A DNA stretch of 41,725 nt from Candidatus Peregrinibacteria bacterium (lineage in GTDB: Bacteria > Patescibacteriota > Gracilibacteria > UBA1369 > PNNO01): contig JAFGJT010000016.1 in NCBI GenBank assembly GCA_016928915.1, forward strand, positions 1 to 41,725, given 5' to 3'. The notes below the pieces were generated by a model that ran no database searches, was not told the origin of the DNA, and was given only the letters and a program-made list of their open reading frames with translations. The translations under genes were made by a program, and so were the position numbers. Positions 14,714-26,304 of the stretch are shown in pieces. Within the stretch, counting starts at the first letter, position 1, and each line of letters begins with the position of its first letter.

Positions 14714-17092
14714 ATTAGAACCTTTCTTGTATCTTATGTATTCGGTAATCAGATATGCGTACATTAATACAATAATTATAAAAATAAAAATCCAGTTGAG
14801 TAATTTTTCCAGCACATAAAATTCAAGTATTATTATTAAAAGAGCTATATTGCCAATAATAAAAGTCAGAATCCAAAGGCTTTTGCCGGTTTCCCGCAGT
14901 TCGGGAAATGTTCTTTTTGTGGCTTTTTGCAGCAGATATACAAGATAAAAAAGCATGAACATGCCGCCGTACATTAAAATATCATGCGGCAGATTAAGAG
15001 TTGGATTGCTGCTTAAATATATTGTCAAAAAAGGATGCACAACCCACAGAATAAAAGTGGCGACAGCCATAACATAAAATAATGCCTTGCTGCTTGAAAT
15101 CTGTCGTCGCACCTCAAGAACCTCGTCTATATTTTCAAGTTTTTCGCATATATAGCTTAATTGTTCAAACGAATCTATGTCCATAATTACATGCATAGCA
15201 AAAATATTCTGCAGTCTGAAAGGAGTGACTTTAAGGCTTGCCACATTAATATGCTGGTCGCTTAAAACGCTTAACAGATCACGTCCGATGCCGATTCTGT
15301 CGATCGCTTTAATTTTTATGGTAATGCGTTTTTTGTCGGGAGCCCTAAGATGAAGAAATCTTTTAATTATTGAATATGCGTCCTGCTTTAAAAATCCTTT
15401 AGTGGGATATAAAATTTGAATTACATGAACAGGATTTATGCTGCCTTCCCCGATCGCAACCATAACATCATCGAGTGTTTTGCATTTTGCGTGCGCTCCG
15501 ACTTTTAAAATAAGTTCTCTGATTTTTTTCTTGGACATTTCTTCTAGCAGCCCTGCGCCGGCACGGTCGAATTCTTTTTGCAAAAGCCTTCTGCCGATGC
15601 TTAGTTTTTTCTTTCGGCTTATTTTATGCAAGGATTCTCGTATTTTATTTTTGGCAATGTTTGTTTTGGCAAAAATAAGCCATTCGCGGTTAGGGCCTTT
15701 TGGAATATCCGAAATTAAAATTTTAATAATATCACCTGTTTTTAAAACGCTTGTAAGGGGCATGATTTCGCCGTTTATTTCCGCTTTGATTGCATTATTG
15801 CCGACATCCGTATGAATCGCGTACGCAAAATCAATCGCAGTAGCGCTTTTTGGCAGATCAATCGTGTCGCCTTTTGGAGTAAAAGTAAAAATTCTGTCAT
15901 GAAAAACATCCAGCTTTAAATCTTCAATAAAATTTGCATTGTTGTCATAATTGGTCTTTTGATATTCCAGTATTTTTTGAGCCCATTTTGACTGCGTTCC
16001 CGAAAGAGTTTTCCCCTTTTTTTGAGATTCGCGATAAAAATAATGCGATGCAATCCCGTACTGAGCCTCAAGGTGCATTTTTTCCGTTCTTATCTGAAAT
16101 TCGGTAATCTGTCCTTTAATGCCGAAAACAATAGTATGCAGACTCTGGTAGCCGTTCGGTTTTGTAACAGCAATATAATCTTTAAAACGGCCGGGCTTAG
16201 GTCTGAACAGCGAATGTATAATCCCCAGAATCACGTAGCAGTCTTTGATATTTTTGGTGATTATGCGCAATGCCAGCAGATCCTCAAGTTCATCCGGAGT
16301 TTTATCATCCCGTTTTGTTTTATGAAAAACACTGTATGCGGCTTTTTCACGTCCGTATATTTCAACAATTTCAATGTCCTCTTTTTTGATGGCGTCTTTT
16401 ACGGCTTTTATTGTTTCTTCAAGTAGATTTGCCTGTCTTATTTTTGTTTCCGCGAGTTTTTCCTCTATTATTTCATAATCTTTTGGAAAAAGAATTTTAA
16501 AACACAGATCCTCCAGAGGTTTTTTAATTTTTTCTATACCAAGAAGATTGGCGATCGGAACATATATTTCAAGAGTTTCTTTTGCTATGCGAATGCGTTT
16601 TTCGGGCTTAACAAAGTTAATTGTGCGCATGTTGTGCAGCCTGTCGGCAAGTTTTACAAGAATAACCCGCGGATCTTTTGCGCTGTGAATAAGCAGTTTT
16701 TTTAACGATTCAACCTGCCGCTCCTCCATATCGTATCTGTAGTGCACTTTTGACAGTTTTGTAATACCGTTAACTAAAAAAGCCACTTTTTTGCCGAACA
16801 GCCTTTCGATATCTTTTAGGGTTTTTGTTGTGTCTTCGGGCACATCATGTGTAATTGCCGCTATCAGCGTGTCCTCATCAACATGCAGTTTCGTTAATAT
16901 TTTTACTGTTGCGATCGGATGAAAAATATAAGGTGTAGCATTGTCTTTTCTCATCTGTCCCTCATGTGCTTTTTTTGCGAATTTAAAAGCTTTAACAAAA
17001 TTTTCATCGTTAAATCCGGGCATGTATTCTTTAATTTTCGCAATTATGTCCGAAAGTTCTTTTTCAATATTTACATTTTGGCTGTTATTCAT
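14702..17092 (-). CDS. rel: Rel/SpoT (p)ppGpp synthetase-hydrolase with C-terminal membrane domain
   Basis: The 796-aa product is a long RSH protein. The HD hydrolase domain is intact (IFHP, HDVPEDT). The synthetase domain has GREKAAYSVFHK, LLALRII and KPNGYQSLHT. An RFKD loop matches the RxKD motif of bifunctional Rel enzymes. TGS (FTPKGDTIDLPKSATAIDFAYAIHTD) and an ACT-like domain (~590-660) follow. Unusually, the last ~130 residues hold about four hydrophobic segments (~670-692, 708-728, 742-762, 765-787), which should anchor the enzyme in the membrane. Minus-strand TATAAT (17123-17118) may be the -10; it overlaps the start of mnmA. Confidence 0.93.
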   Translation of the reverse strand: MNNSQNVNIEKELSDIIAKIKEYMPGFNDENFVKAFKFAKKAHEGQMRKDNATPYIFHPIATVKILTKLHVDEDTLIAAITHDVPEDTTKTLKDIERLFGKKVAFLVNGITKLSKVHYRYDMEERQVESLKKLLIHSAKDPRVILVKLADRLHNMRTINFVKPEKRIRIAKETLEIYVPIANLLGIEKIKKPLEDLCFKILFPKDYEIIEEKLAETKIRQANLLEETIKAVKDAIKKEDIEIVEIYGREKAAYSVFHKTKRDDKTPDELEDLLALRIITKNIKDCYVILGIIHSLFRPKPGRFKDYIAVTKPNGYQSLHTIVFGIKGQITEFQIRTEKMHLEAQYGIASHYFYRESQKKGKTLSGTQSKWAQKILEYQKTNYDNNANFIEDLKLDVFHDRIFTFTPKGDTIDLPKSATAIDFAYAIHTDVGNNAIKAEINGEIMPLTSVLKTGDIIKILISDIPKGPNREWLIFAKTNIAKNKIRESLHKISRKKKLSIGRRLLQKEFDRAGAGLLEEMSKKKIRELILKVGAHAKCKTLDDVMVAIGEGSINPVHVIQILYPTKGFLKQDAYSIIKRFLHLRAPDKKRITIKIKAIDRIGIGRDLLSVLSDQHINVASLKVTPFRLQNIFAMHVIMDIDSFEQLSYICEKLENIDEVLEVRRQISSSKALFYVMAVATFILWVVHPFLTIYLSSNPTLNLPHDILMYGGMFMLFYLVYLLQKATKRTFPELRETGKSLWILTFIIGNIALLIIILEFYVLEKLLNWIFIFIIIVLMYAYLITEYIRYKKGSNSDS

Positions 17093-17123
17093 ATAGAATA
17101 AATCCTGTCATAAAACCATTATA

Positions 17124-18242
17124 TTGTCAACAAAAAGCCAAAAAAAGAGGGTTCTGGTTGCGATGTCCGGAGGTATTGATTCTTCGGTCGCGGCCTTTTT
17201 ATTAAAAAAACAAGGTTATGAGTGTATAGGAATATATCTTAATTTTTGGAGCGACCCTTCTTTAACTGTTAATAAAAAAGGTATGCCCGAAAACAAGTGC
17301 TGTTCTATTGAAACGATGAATATAGCGCGCAGAATAGCAGGCAAATTAAATATGCCTTTTTATGTTTTTAATGTGTGCGACAGATTTAAAAAGCAGGTCG
17401 TTGATTATTTTATTGATACATATGCGAAATGTGAAACCCCCAACCCGTGCGTTGAATGCAACAGATCCATCAAGTTCGGATTTTTGTTTGAACGTATGAA
17501 ACAGCTTAAAGCCGATTATATCGCAACCGGCCATTATGCGAAAATACGTGAAAAAAAAGGGGTTTACGAACTTTTAATTGGCAGGGATGAAATAAAAGAT
17601 CAGACTTATTTTCTTTATACTTTAACGCAGGATAAATTAAAGCATGTGCTGTTTCCGCTTGGAGATTATGAAAAGAAGGATTCAAGAAAAATCGCAAAAA
17701 AAATAAAATTGGAAGAAATTATTGAAAAACGGGAGAGTCAGGGGATATGTTTTTTTCCTGATAAAAAATATGAAGATTTCTTAAAAAGATATTTCCCAAA
17801 GGATTTATTAAAACAAGGCCCCATTGAAACCATTGACGGAAAAAAGATCGGCACGCACGGCGGTTTGCAGTTTTTTACGGTCGGACAGCGAAAGGGAATA
17901 GAAATCGGCGGCGAAAAAGAACCTTTATACGTTGTTAAACTTGATTACAAAAGAAACGCTTTGATAGTCGGCAGAAATAAAGACACCTTCCAGTCGGGAT
18001 TCGGGGTGGACCAGGTCACTTTTACAGAAAAATCGTTTAAAAAAGGGGAATATAATATTCATGCAAGAATCAGATATCGGTTCCCGCCCGAAAAAGCGAT
18101 GCTGAAAATAAAAACAAAAAAAACCGGTGAAATCTATTTTAAAAAACCCCAGAGAGCAATTACACCCGGACAGTCGGTTGTGTTTTATAAAAATAAAAAA
18201 GTGCTGGGAGGCGGTGTAATAAAGCAAGTTTTTATGGTATAA
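17124..18242 (+). CDS. mnmA: tRNA-specific 2-thiouridylase MnmA
   Basis: MnmA adds sulfur to U34 of Glu, Gln and Lys tRNAs, using ATP to adenylate the base. The 372-aa protein has the PP-loop AMSGGIDSSVAA, the catalytic Cys in NPCVECN and the second Cys in GICFFP, and the C-terminal beta-barrels. The only usable initiator before the first beta strand is TTG at 17124 (or ATT at 17118), because the next ATG lies within the PP-loop. Only 31 bp separate it from the divergent rel start. A sortase gene follows after 23 bp. Confidence 0.95.
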   Translation: MSTKSQKKRVLVAMSGGIDSSVAAFLLKKQGYECIGIYLNFWSDPSLTVNKKGMPENKCCSIETMNIARRIAGKLNMPFYVFNVCDRFKKQVVDYFIDTYAKCETPNPCVECNRSIKFGFLFERMKQLKADYIATGHYAKIREKKGVYELLIGRDEIKDQTYFLYTLTQDKLKHVLFPLGDYEKKDSRKIAKKIKLEEIIEKRESQGICFFPDKKYEDFLKRYFPKDLLKQGPIETIDGKKIGTHGGLQFFTVGQRKGIEIGGEKEPLYVVKLDYKRNALIVGRNKDTFQSGFGVDQVTFTEKSFKKGEYNIHARIRYRFPPEKAMLKIKTKKTGEIYFKKPQRAITPGQSVVFYKNKKVLGGGVIKQVFMV

Positions 18243-18243
18243 T
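18235..18243 (+). promoter_or_regulatory. Extended -10 promoter TGGTATAAT for the sortase gene
   Basis: TGGTATAAT overlaps the mnmA stop codon and gives a start near 18250, about 15 nt before the sortase ATG. The -35 position (TGTAAT) is weak, which is usual for extended -10 promoters. Confidence 0.55.
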
Positions 18244-18265
18244 AATTTAGAAATAAAATTTTTTC

Positions 18266-19201
18266 ATGAAATATAAAGTTAAGGGCGGACAAGAGAAAAA
18301 AACAACCACACCCAAAAAAGCAAAAAAAGAGGTTTTTTCTTTGCATGTTGAATCGGCAAAACCACCCTCGGCTGCTGTTGTTGGCACGCAAAAAAAAATT
18401 CAAAAATTTCATTTTAATTTTCAGCCGAAAGCTCATTTTTCAGAACCGAAAAAAGAAAAAATTTCCGAAAAAATATGGAGTATAGCAAGGTTCGTTTCAA
18501 CATCGGCCATTATTTTTATTATTTTGTTTTTTTTAATGAACTGGAATGCATATCAGCAAATCATTATGCATAAACTTGGATTTTCCGATCTGACTCCAGA
18601 GCAGCAGGAAATTCTTGAAAGACTGCCCGTATCAACCGATTCCGCATCAACACAAAACGGAGCGTCGCAAACTCCACAGGAAATAATGGATTTAAGTAAA
18701 AACCCGGATGTGCAGAAAACACAGATCCCTCCTTTAAATATTGAAGTCTTCCCTCCCGATTCACGTGTTGTAATACCAAGAATCAGCAAAAATGTACCTG
18801 TTGTAACAGTTAGTTCAGAAGCGCTCATTAATAAAGAGTGGGACAAGCTTGAACAACAAATACAGGTTGCTCTTCAGGACGGCGTGGTGCATTATCCCGG
18901 CACGGCATTTCCGGATGAAAACGGCAATGTTGTTATTACAGGCCACAGCTCATATTTTGTATGGGATCCGGGCAGATTCAAGGATGTTTTTGCCCTTCTT
19001 CACCAGGTGCAAATGGGCGACAGGGTGTATTTGTTCTATAAACAAAAACGATATGTTTACGAAGTTTACGATATAAAGGTTGTTTTGCCCACACAAGTTG
19101 ATGTGCTCACACAGCAGGGAGAAGATAAGCTTACATTGATTACATGCACCCCGGTGGGCACAAATTTAAAACGCCTTGTTGTTGTTGCAAGGCCGGTTTA
19201 A
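18266..19201 (+). CDS. Sortase (class D/E-like)
   Basis: Sortases cleave a sorting motif and transfer surface proteins to the wall or to one another. The 311-aa protein has a long basic N-terminal segment, one membrane helix (~75-95), a Ser/Thr/Gln linker, and the sortase beta-barrel. The triad is visible: H227 in ITGHSSY, C294 in LITCTPVG, and R303 in LKRLVV. The TLTLITCTPVGTN signature fits class D/E enzymes. It has its own extended -10 promoter. A candidate substrate in the window is the cupredoxin at 3987 with its SGPED-type tail. Confidence 0.92.
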   Translation: MKYKVKGGQEKKTTTPKKAKKEVFSLHVESAKPPSAAVVGTQKKIQKFHFNFQPKAHFSEPKKEKISEKIWSIARFVSTSAIIFIILFFLMNWNAYQQIIMHKLGFSDLTPEQQEILERLPVSTDSASTQNGASQTPQEIMDLSKNPDVQKTQIPPLNIEVFPPDSRVVIPRISKNVPVVTVSSEALINKEWDKLEQQIQVALQDGVVHYPGTAFPDENGNVVITGHSSYFVWDPGRFKDVFALLHQVQMGDRVYLFYKQKRYVYEVYDIKVVLPTQVDVLTQQGEDKLTLITCTPVGTNLKRLVVVARPV

Positions 19202-19223
19202 AAACCGTGTAAAAAATCGAATA

Positions 19224-19817
19224 TTAAAGATTTTGCAGTTTGTTTAAAAGTTCTTCTTCGGTTTCCTGCTCCTGAACTTGTGCGGCCGCTTCTTTTTTCT
19301 GAATTTCTTCGGTTTTTTGTTTTTGCTCAAACTGCTTCCATTCCTGCAGGTGTTTTTCATCTATTTTCTTGAGCTCCGCTTCATAATCGGCATCAAGTTT
19401 TGCTAATTGTTCTTTCTCGCTTAAAAGAATTTCTTTAAGTTTATCAATTTGTTCATCTGTCATAATGGGCAGCATCTGGAACCAATAATCACGTTCCTGA
19501 TCATCCATTGATTCTGTTTCAAGTATTAAAGGAATTAATGCGGGATAATGATCTTTTACAACAGCCGGAATATTAAATTTGGCGGCAGCTGCGGCTGTGC
19601 CGGCTGGTTTCGCACCGGCTGGCTGACCAGCGCCCGGTTTTGCGGCTGATGAAGCTGCTCCCGCACCCTGAGGTGTTGGACCTAATAACTCAGCTTCACG
19701 CGCTAAGATATCTTCATTTGTGCCTGTATCTGCCGTTGCCTGTTCGTTATTCATTGCTTTGCTCAAATCAATAACGTTTTTCTTTTGTCCCTGATTTTGT
19801 GTGTTTTCTTCCGCCAT
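19224..19817 (-). CDS. Small coiled-coil protein, 197 aa (family member C)
   Basis: The N-terminal ~85 residues are low-complexity (Ala/Gly/Pro/Gln). The core LIPLILETESM..., FQMLPIMTDEQIDKLKEILLSEKEQL, and the C-terminal LLNKLQNL match the other three family members in order and spacing. A long charged helix rich in Gln and Glu follows the core. No signal peptide. It is the last gene of a three-gene minus-strand cluster. Function unknown. Confidence 0.8.
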   Translation of the reverse strand: MAEENTQNQGQKKNVIDLSKAMNNEQATADTGTNEDILAREAELLGPTPQGAGAASSAAKPGAGQPAGAKPAGTAAAAAKFNIPAVVKDHYPALIPLILETESMDDQERDYWFQMLPIMTDEQIDKLKEILLSEKEQLAKLDADYEAELKKIDEKHLQEWKQFEQKQKTEEIQKKEAAAQVQEQETEEELLNKLQNL

Positions 19818-19867
19818 ATTTTATATTTACTTAATATATTATAATGAAAAATCCTTGATTTAGTCAA

Positions 19868-20740
19868 TTATTTGGACTGAGGTGGGGGTTGAGTTTTTGC
19901 GGGAGCCTGCGTTGGCGCATCATCTTTTAAACCTGTCTTGTTTGATTTTATGTAAACCCCATAGATACAATTATCGAGCTTAATATCCTTTGGCTGGCCG
20001 TTAATAATAAGCTGCACGGTTTTTGTTGATGTATTAAATCCACGGATCAAGCCGCAGTATATCTTATCACCGTCCTTATAAAACATAAGATCGTTTTTAT
20101 TTAGAAGCGGTGGTGTTTTTTGCAGAGACGAAAGTATTTTTTCAGGCATTTTAAAACAGTTGCCCGCCATATCAAACTGCATCATAAGGCATTTTGAGCC
20201 AAAATCATCGGGCAATTCGGTTTTGGGCTGCTGCGGGTTTGAGGCAGCTGCTTTTGTTAGAATATCCTGGTAAACATTTGGCTTGCCGATAACATTGTAA
20301 ATCCATTCTCCGTTCGGCTTTCCGCTTTTATTTATTTCGCCCTCAACAATGCGCATATTGTCGAGGTCATTTTGTGTAAACGCATTAACTTTATCTTTAA
20401 ACTCATTCTGAAATTTTTTCATATCAAACTTATTTTTTGTAAACAGCTGGTTCCAGTCCATTCCAAAAAGTTTTGCAAGATCTTTGCCGATTTGTTCAAG
20501 CAGTTCACGCATTTTTTTAAATAAAGGATTCTGTTCAATTTCTTTTTGCATTTTATCAAGACCCTTTTTTGCACCGGCAACCTCGGGCTGCTCAGTGAGG
20601 GCTTTTGGCGGTTGCGTACCGGGCTTTTCACCGGGGGCTTTTGGCGGTTGTGTTCCGGGCTGTTTACCCGGAGCTTTTGGTGGTTGCATGACGGGCTGCT
20701 CACCCGGCGCTTGTGCTAATTTTCCTGGTTCTCCTGCCAT
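19868..20740 (-). CDS. Hypothetical protein with Pro-rich N-terminal repeats
   Basis: The 290-aa protein starts best at ATG 20740 (MAGEPG), 5 nt after the stop of the upstream gene; a start at 20770 would overlap that gene. Residues 13-48 are three 12-residue repeats of the type G(E/K)(Q/K)P..QPPKAP. A helical segment (~60-130) and a C-terminal mixed alpha/beta domain (~140-275) follow, then another Pro/Gln tail. The C-terminal part (DGDKIYCGLIRGFN..TKTVQLIINGQPKDIKLD) looks like a small beta domain. Family not recognised. Confidence 0.75.
   Translation of the reverse strand: MAGEPGKLAQAPGEQPVMQPPKAPGKQPGTQPPKAPGEKPGTQPPKALTEQPEVAGAKKGLDKMQKEIEQNPLFKKMRELLEQIGKDLAKLFGMDWNQLFTKNKFDMKKFQNEFKDKVNAFTQNDLDNMRIVEGEINKSGKPNGEWIYNVIGKPNVYQDILTKAAASNPQQPKTELPDDFGSKCLMMQFDMAGNCFKMPEKILSSLQKTPPLLNKNDLMFYKDGDKIYCGLIRGFNTSTKTVQLIINGQPKDIKLDNCIYGVYIKSNKTGLKDDAPTQAPAKTQPPPQSK
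20597..20704 (-). repeat. Three 36-bp coding repeats
   Basis: These encode three 12-residue Pro-rich units in the 290-aa protein. The units are imperfect, mostly at the first four residues. Confidence 0.7.
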
Positions 20741-20745
20741 AATTT

Positions 20746-23435
<2,690 letters not shown>

Positions 23436-23436
<1 letters not shown>

Positions 23437-23528
23437 TCGTCGGACAAAACGCGATCATCGGATGAAATCGTCGGATGAACCGCGATCATCGGATGAAATC
23501 GTCGGATGAACCGCGATCATCGGACGAT
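23436..23528. repeat. Three 31-bp tandem repeats between ligA and dnaX
   Basis: Units are 23436-23466, 23467-23497 and 23498-23528. Each holds two copies of the nonamer ATC(G/A)TCGGA, so there are six copies with alternating 18- and 13-bp steps and strictly alternating G/A at the fourth base. AAATCGTC (23496-23503) can pair with GACGATTT (23523-23530). The array fills the convergent ligA/dnaX junction and starts at the last base of the ligA stop. Confidence 0.9.
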
Positions 23529-23534
23529 TTCGCG

Positions 23535-25136
23535 CTACGAATCTTTAATAAGCTCTCCACCGAACATTTCGAGCGTCTGTTTTGTAAGGTCATCAGAAGC
23601 TGCAGATTGTTTGTTAAAAGCGCCTGCCTCATTCTCCGCTCCTTTCTCCGCTCCAAACAAAGCGTCTGCAGACCCGCCCGAATCAAGTTCGACTTTTCTT
23701 ACCGAGTAAGCAACTTTTGCGGGTGCGTCAGGTGCGTCAAAAATTTCATTGATGGCTTTTTCAATTTCAAGCTTATTTTCCGAAGAATTTATTTTTTCTT
23801 TATGAAAGTTTGATTTGAATTCAATCACAACCTGCCCGTTTTCAACAACCGCCGGAATACCTTCTTTAAGGCTTAATTTAACAAACGGAGTTTTGATCCT
23901 TTCAATTATTCTGGGCCAGTTTTCCTTTACATGCGCAATTGTAAGCGGCAGTTTTTCTGTAGGAGCGATATTTTCCTGTTCTGATATGGATTTTTTTATT
24001 GATGCGTGCTCGCGCGGCTGCTCGGGAATTTCTTTTTGAACCGATTGTTTTTGAGGTCTTTCTTGTTTCTGAAAATTTTCCCGGGGCTGGGGTGCAGCCG
24101 GAGTTGAAAATCCGGCCATACTGGTTTCTATAATCGCTATTTCAAGCGGCAATTGAGGGATTGTTGCTGTTTTAAGCCTGTCGTAAGCATTTTGAAAGTG
24201 CCCGATAACATTTAAAAGATATTGAATGTCCGCTGTTTTGTTATCTTCAGTCGCTTCAAGAAGTTTTTCACGCAAAAATTCCAGAAAGTCCTTTGTAAAC
24301 TGTACAAGGTCACTTCCTTCAGCATATAAATTGTGAATTTCACGCAAAGCTCCCTGCGTGTTCTCGGAAACGAGACTTACATACAGCGATTCAAAAGCCG
24401 ATCTTCCACTAATCCCCAGGACATCGCGCACCCGTTCAAAAGTTATTTTGTTGTCTATGGTAAGCTGTTCCAGAAATCCGATCGCATCGCGCAGGCCCCC
24501 CTCGGCAGTGCGCGCAATGGCTTCTATGGCTTCAGGTTCAGCTTCAATACCTTCAAGCTGGGCGATATACATCAGCCGCGTAACAATCATTTTATTTGTA
24601 ATCCGTTTAAAATCGAACCTCTGGCAGCGCGAAATAATTGTTTCGGGAACCTTATGCGCTTCTGTTGTTGCAAGAATAAAATAAACATGCTCGGGGGGCT
24701 CCTCCAAGGTCTTTAACAAGGCATTAAATGCCTCTTTGGTGAGCATATGGACCTCGTCTATGATATAAACCTTATTTTTGGCTCTGGTAGGGGCAAAATT
24801 AATTTTATCCTTAAGATCGCGGATTTCATCAATACCGCGGTTTGAAGCCGCATCAATTTCAACAAGATCAATCAAAGTACCCTCACGGATAGTATCGCAC
24901 ATTTCGCACTTATCGCACGGCTCGCCGTTTTCCTCAAGCTGCAGACAATTAAGCGCTTTCGCAACCAGCCTTGCCGTAGAAGTTTTACCGGTCCCTCTCG
25001 GTCCGCAAAAAAGATAAGCATGTGAAGGATGTCCCTCCAGTAAAGCATTCAAAATGGTTGTGCGGATATGGTCCTGCCCGACAAGGTTGTTGAAGTTTTG
25101 GGGCCTGTATTTGCGGTAAAACGATACTTCGGGCAT
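23535..25136 (-). CDS. dnaX: DNA polymerase III subunit gamma/tau
   Basis: DnaX is the clamp-loader ATPase. The 533-aa protein has Walker A GPRGTGKTS, the zinc module (C..C..C from ~64), Walker B VYIIDEVHML, and the SRCQRFDF sensor. The collar domain follows, then a polar linker (~345-400) and a C-terminal tau-like domain that ends in low-complexity sequence. No frameshift signal for a gamma form was noticed. It converges with ligA across the 31-bp repeat array. Confidence 0.96.
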   Translation of the reverse strand: MPEVSFYRKYRPQNFNNLVGQDHIRTTILNALLEGHPSHAYLFCGPRGTGKTSTARLVAKALNCLQLEENGEPCDKCEMCDTIREGTLIDLVEIDAASNRGIDEIRDLKDKINFAPTRAKNKVYIIDEVHMLTKEAFNALLKTLEEPPEHVYFILATTEAHKVPETIISRCQRFDFKRITNKMIVTRLMYIAQLEGIEAEPEAIEAIARTAEGGLRDAIGFLEQLTIDNKITFERVRDVLGISGRSAFESLYVSLVSENTQGALREIHNLYAEGSDLVQFTKDFLEFLREKLLEATEDNKTADIQYLLNVIGHFQNAYDRLKTATIPQLPLEIAIIETSMAGFSTPAAPQPRENFQKQERPQKQSVQKEIPEQPREHASIKKSISEQENIAPTEKLPLTIAHVKENWPRIIERIKTPFVKLSLKEGIPAVVENGQVVIEFKSNFHKEKINSSENKLEIEKAINEIFDAPDAPAKVAYSVRKVELDSGGSADALFGAEKGAENEAGAFNKQSAASDDLTKQTLEMFGGELIKDS

Positions 25137-25209
25137 GGGTAAAATTAAATACTATTCGGGGGCATTAAATTAGCAAAAAAAGCGGGCTTGAGCAAGAGGG
25201 AACATAAAT

Positions 25210-26304
25210 TTAAATCAGTTTTTCTATTTCTTTTATAAATCTTTCTTTCCCGAACATTTCCGCTCTTTCTCTTGCCGCTTTAATCGTATATTTATCTTCT
25301 TTTAAAATTAGTCTCGCCAAACCTTGTTCCATTGATTCAACGGTTGGTTCGCGAAAAAATTCTCCGGTTACGCCCTCGATTACGGATTCGCGCACTCCGC
25401 CCTTGCCGTATGCCAAAACCGGTTTTCCGGCTGCCATTGCCTCAACAGGGGTTATTCCAAAATCTTCCTCCCCGGGGAATATTAAAGCGCGGCAGTTCAT
25501 GTAATATTCCGCAACTTCGCGGTCGTCTTTAAAACCTAAAAACGAAATATTCGGACCCGCTATTGATTGTAAATATGCTTTTTGCGGTCCTTCTCCTATA
25601 ATTACCAGTTGTTTACCGATTTTATTAAATAACTGAACTGCGATATCAATTTTTTTATAAGGTGTTAAAGTTGAAACTATCAAAAAATACCCTGCGTTCT
25701 TTCTTGTGGGTTTAAATCTATCAATATCAACAGGCGGGTAAATTACTTTTGAATCTTTGTGCCAATATTTTTTTATTCTTCTTTGAACCGTAACTGAATT
25801 TGCAATGTATTCATCGGCTCTGTCCGCGGCCACCTGATCCCACTGCCTGACTTTGTTTAAAATTAATGCGATTGCGGCCTGTTTGATTCTCCCCAATTTT
25901 TGCTCCTTTAAATATTCGTTTTTCCAGTCCCACGCATAGCGCATGGGGGAGTGGCAGTAGCAGATGTGTTTTGTGTCGGAGTTTGTGATTATTCCGTGCG
26001 AAAAAGCGGAGCTTGAACTTAAAACCACGTCATAATCCGAAAAATCAAATTTTTCAATTGCGCCCGGCATTTTGGGCAGCAGATATTTTTGACGGTTTCT
26101 TAAAAAACCGGGCAATTTTTGTAAATCAGATGTTATAATTTTTTCTTTGGGGAAAATTTTTCCGACAGTTTTTTCATCATATAAAAGAGTATAAATCGGC
26201 GCGTCCGGGAATATATCAGAAAAAACTTTCAGAACTCTTTCGCCTCCGCCGAGCTTGAGCAGAAAGTCATGCACCAGCGCTATTTTTGGTTTACTTTGCG
26301 CCAT
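25210..26304 (-). CDS. GT4-family glycosyltransferase
   Basis: The 364-aa protein is a GT-B-fold retaining enzyme that moves a sugar from an activated nucleotide donor. The N-terminal acceptor domain has the LGGGERVL loop, and the C-terminal donor domain carries EDFGITPVEAMAAGKPVLAY with the E-x7-E motif. The start at 26304 (MAQSKPKIALVHDF) fits the family; a start at 26334 would extend it into polX. It overlaps the end of polX by 14 bp. Probably part of a surface polysaccharide pathway; donor and acceptor are unknown. Confidence 0.9.
   Translation of the reverse strand: MAQSKPKIALVHDFLLKLGGGERVLKVFSDIFPDAPIYTLLYDEKTVGKIFPKEKIITSDLQKLPGFLRNRQKYLLPKMPGAIEKFDFSDYDVVLSSSSAFSHGIITNSDTKHICYCHSPMRYAWDWKNEYLKEQKLGRIKQAAIALILNKVRQWDQVAADRADEYIANSVTVQRRIKKYWHKDSKVIYPPVDIDRFKPTRKNAGYFLIVSTLTPYKKIDIAVQLFNKIGKQLVIIGEGPQKAYLQSIAGPNISFLGFKDDREVAEYYMNCRALIFPGEEDFGITPVEAMAAGKPVLAYGKGGVRESVIEGVTGEFFREPTVESMEQGLARLILKEDKYTIKAARERAEMFGKERFIKEIEKLI

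Noticed and set aside
19194-19207. Terminator hairpin CGGTT/AACCG after the sortase gene
   Set aside because: The stem is only 5 bp and lacks a T-run on either strand at the right place.
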